A stretch of 64,000 nt of DNA, taken from positions 186,001-250,000 of the forward strand of contig WIXG01000056.1 in assembly GCA_009869945.1 (NCBI GenBank), in the 5' to 3' direction. This document shows positions 63,560 through 64,000 of the stretch, piece after piece (the stretch's first letter is position 1; each line of letters opens with the position of its first letter). The position numbers were made by a program, and so were the translations under genes. The stretch comes from Mesaphorura yosii. Its lineage: Eukaryota > Arthropoda > Collembola > Poduromorpha > Tullbergiidae. The notes beneath the pieces are model-generated. The model worked only from the letters and a program-made list of their open reading frames with translations. It was not told the origin of the DNA and made no database searches.

Positions 63560-64000
63560 GCTGAATGGGTGAGAATTGAATAAAAACTCGTGCGCGTTTG
63601 CCTCATTTTATGGCAGTTGAAATTTCGCAATAATAATTCTTGGAATGAGTAACATATTGGCCGCGTAGACCATTTTTCTTGTACAAGATTTGTGACACGC
63701 GATTGTTTGAAAAATGGCAGGTTTACAATTTGAATCAATTTAGCGCCAATTAGCCCCAAAACATGGTCGGAATTGCTCAAGTCAGATATTGATCAACACA
63801 TGCATGCTTGTACGCATTGTTTGCGTACCAAATTAAGAAAAATGGAGGGATGATTGCAAGATAAAGCTTTAGATCTTCAAGTTGACCTTGACTCTCAACA
63901 ATTTCCAGGAAAAACTGCTCAACTCATTGGGTTGTGTTAGGTAAGATTTAAAAATTAGGAAAATTGTCGGCCCGTGTAACCTTGTATGAATTTTGATCTA
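63560..64000. other. non-coding end of the window
   Basis: Upstream of the divergent chemoreceptor-like gene. No gene or clear promoter element is visible. Confidence 0.4.

Overview
The window is nuclear DNA from an animal, most likely an arthropod. Protein-coding genes are split by short GT-AG introns, mostly about 50-200 bases. There are no operons or ribosome-binding sites. The gene set combines conserved eukaryotic housekeeping genes with fast-evolving invertebrate families: gustatory-receptor-like 7TM proteins, a painless/pyrexia-type TRPA channel, F-box proteins with divergent C-termini, and a CUB protein with an arthropod-style cysteine cluster. A basal hexapod such as a springtail fits this mix, but that is inference from gene content only.

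Layout. Bases 1-20.6 kb are gene-poor: one Ser/Thr/Asn-rich first coding exon (minus, about 7.4-8.3 kb) whose gene runs off through more than 7 kb of apparent intron, and one F-box gene (12.9-14.6 kb). From 20.6 to 53.2 kb the window is gene-dense: AP-2 mu (-), MRPL47 (-), a GOLM1/GOLM2-like Golgi protein (+), a secreted CUB protein (+), MCM8 (-), GTF2H2/TFIIH p44 (+), GABARAP/Atg8 (-), a 10-TM transporter-like protein (+), a TRPA channel (+), a second F-box gene (-), TTC36 (+) and an SLC23 nucleobase/ascorbate transporter (-). Neighbours mostly lie head-to-head or tail-to-tail with gaps of roughly 0.1-1.5 kb. From 53.2 to 64 kb the content is lineage-specific: a broken secreted-protein-like gene (56.2-56.9 kb), two convergent intronless chemoreceptor paralogs (57.0-59.3 kb), a death-domain protein of unknown function (60.6-62.2 kb) and a more divergent chemoreceptor-like gene (62.3-63.6 kb).

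How the genes relate. MCM8 (recombination repair helicase) and GTF2H2 (TFIIH, nucleotide-excision repair and transcription) share a 499-bp divergent intergenic region. AP-2 mu, the Golgi protein and GABARAP belong to membrane trafficking and autophagy but are not obviously co-regulated. The two F-box genes share an intron at the homologous codon inside the F-box, so they belong to one family. All exon structures below were built by hand from splice signals, reading-frame continuity and similarity to remembered protein families. No alignment or transcript data were available.
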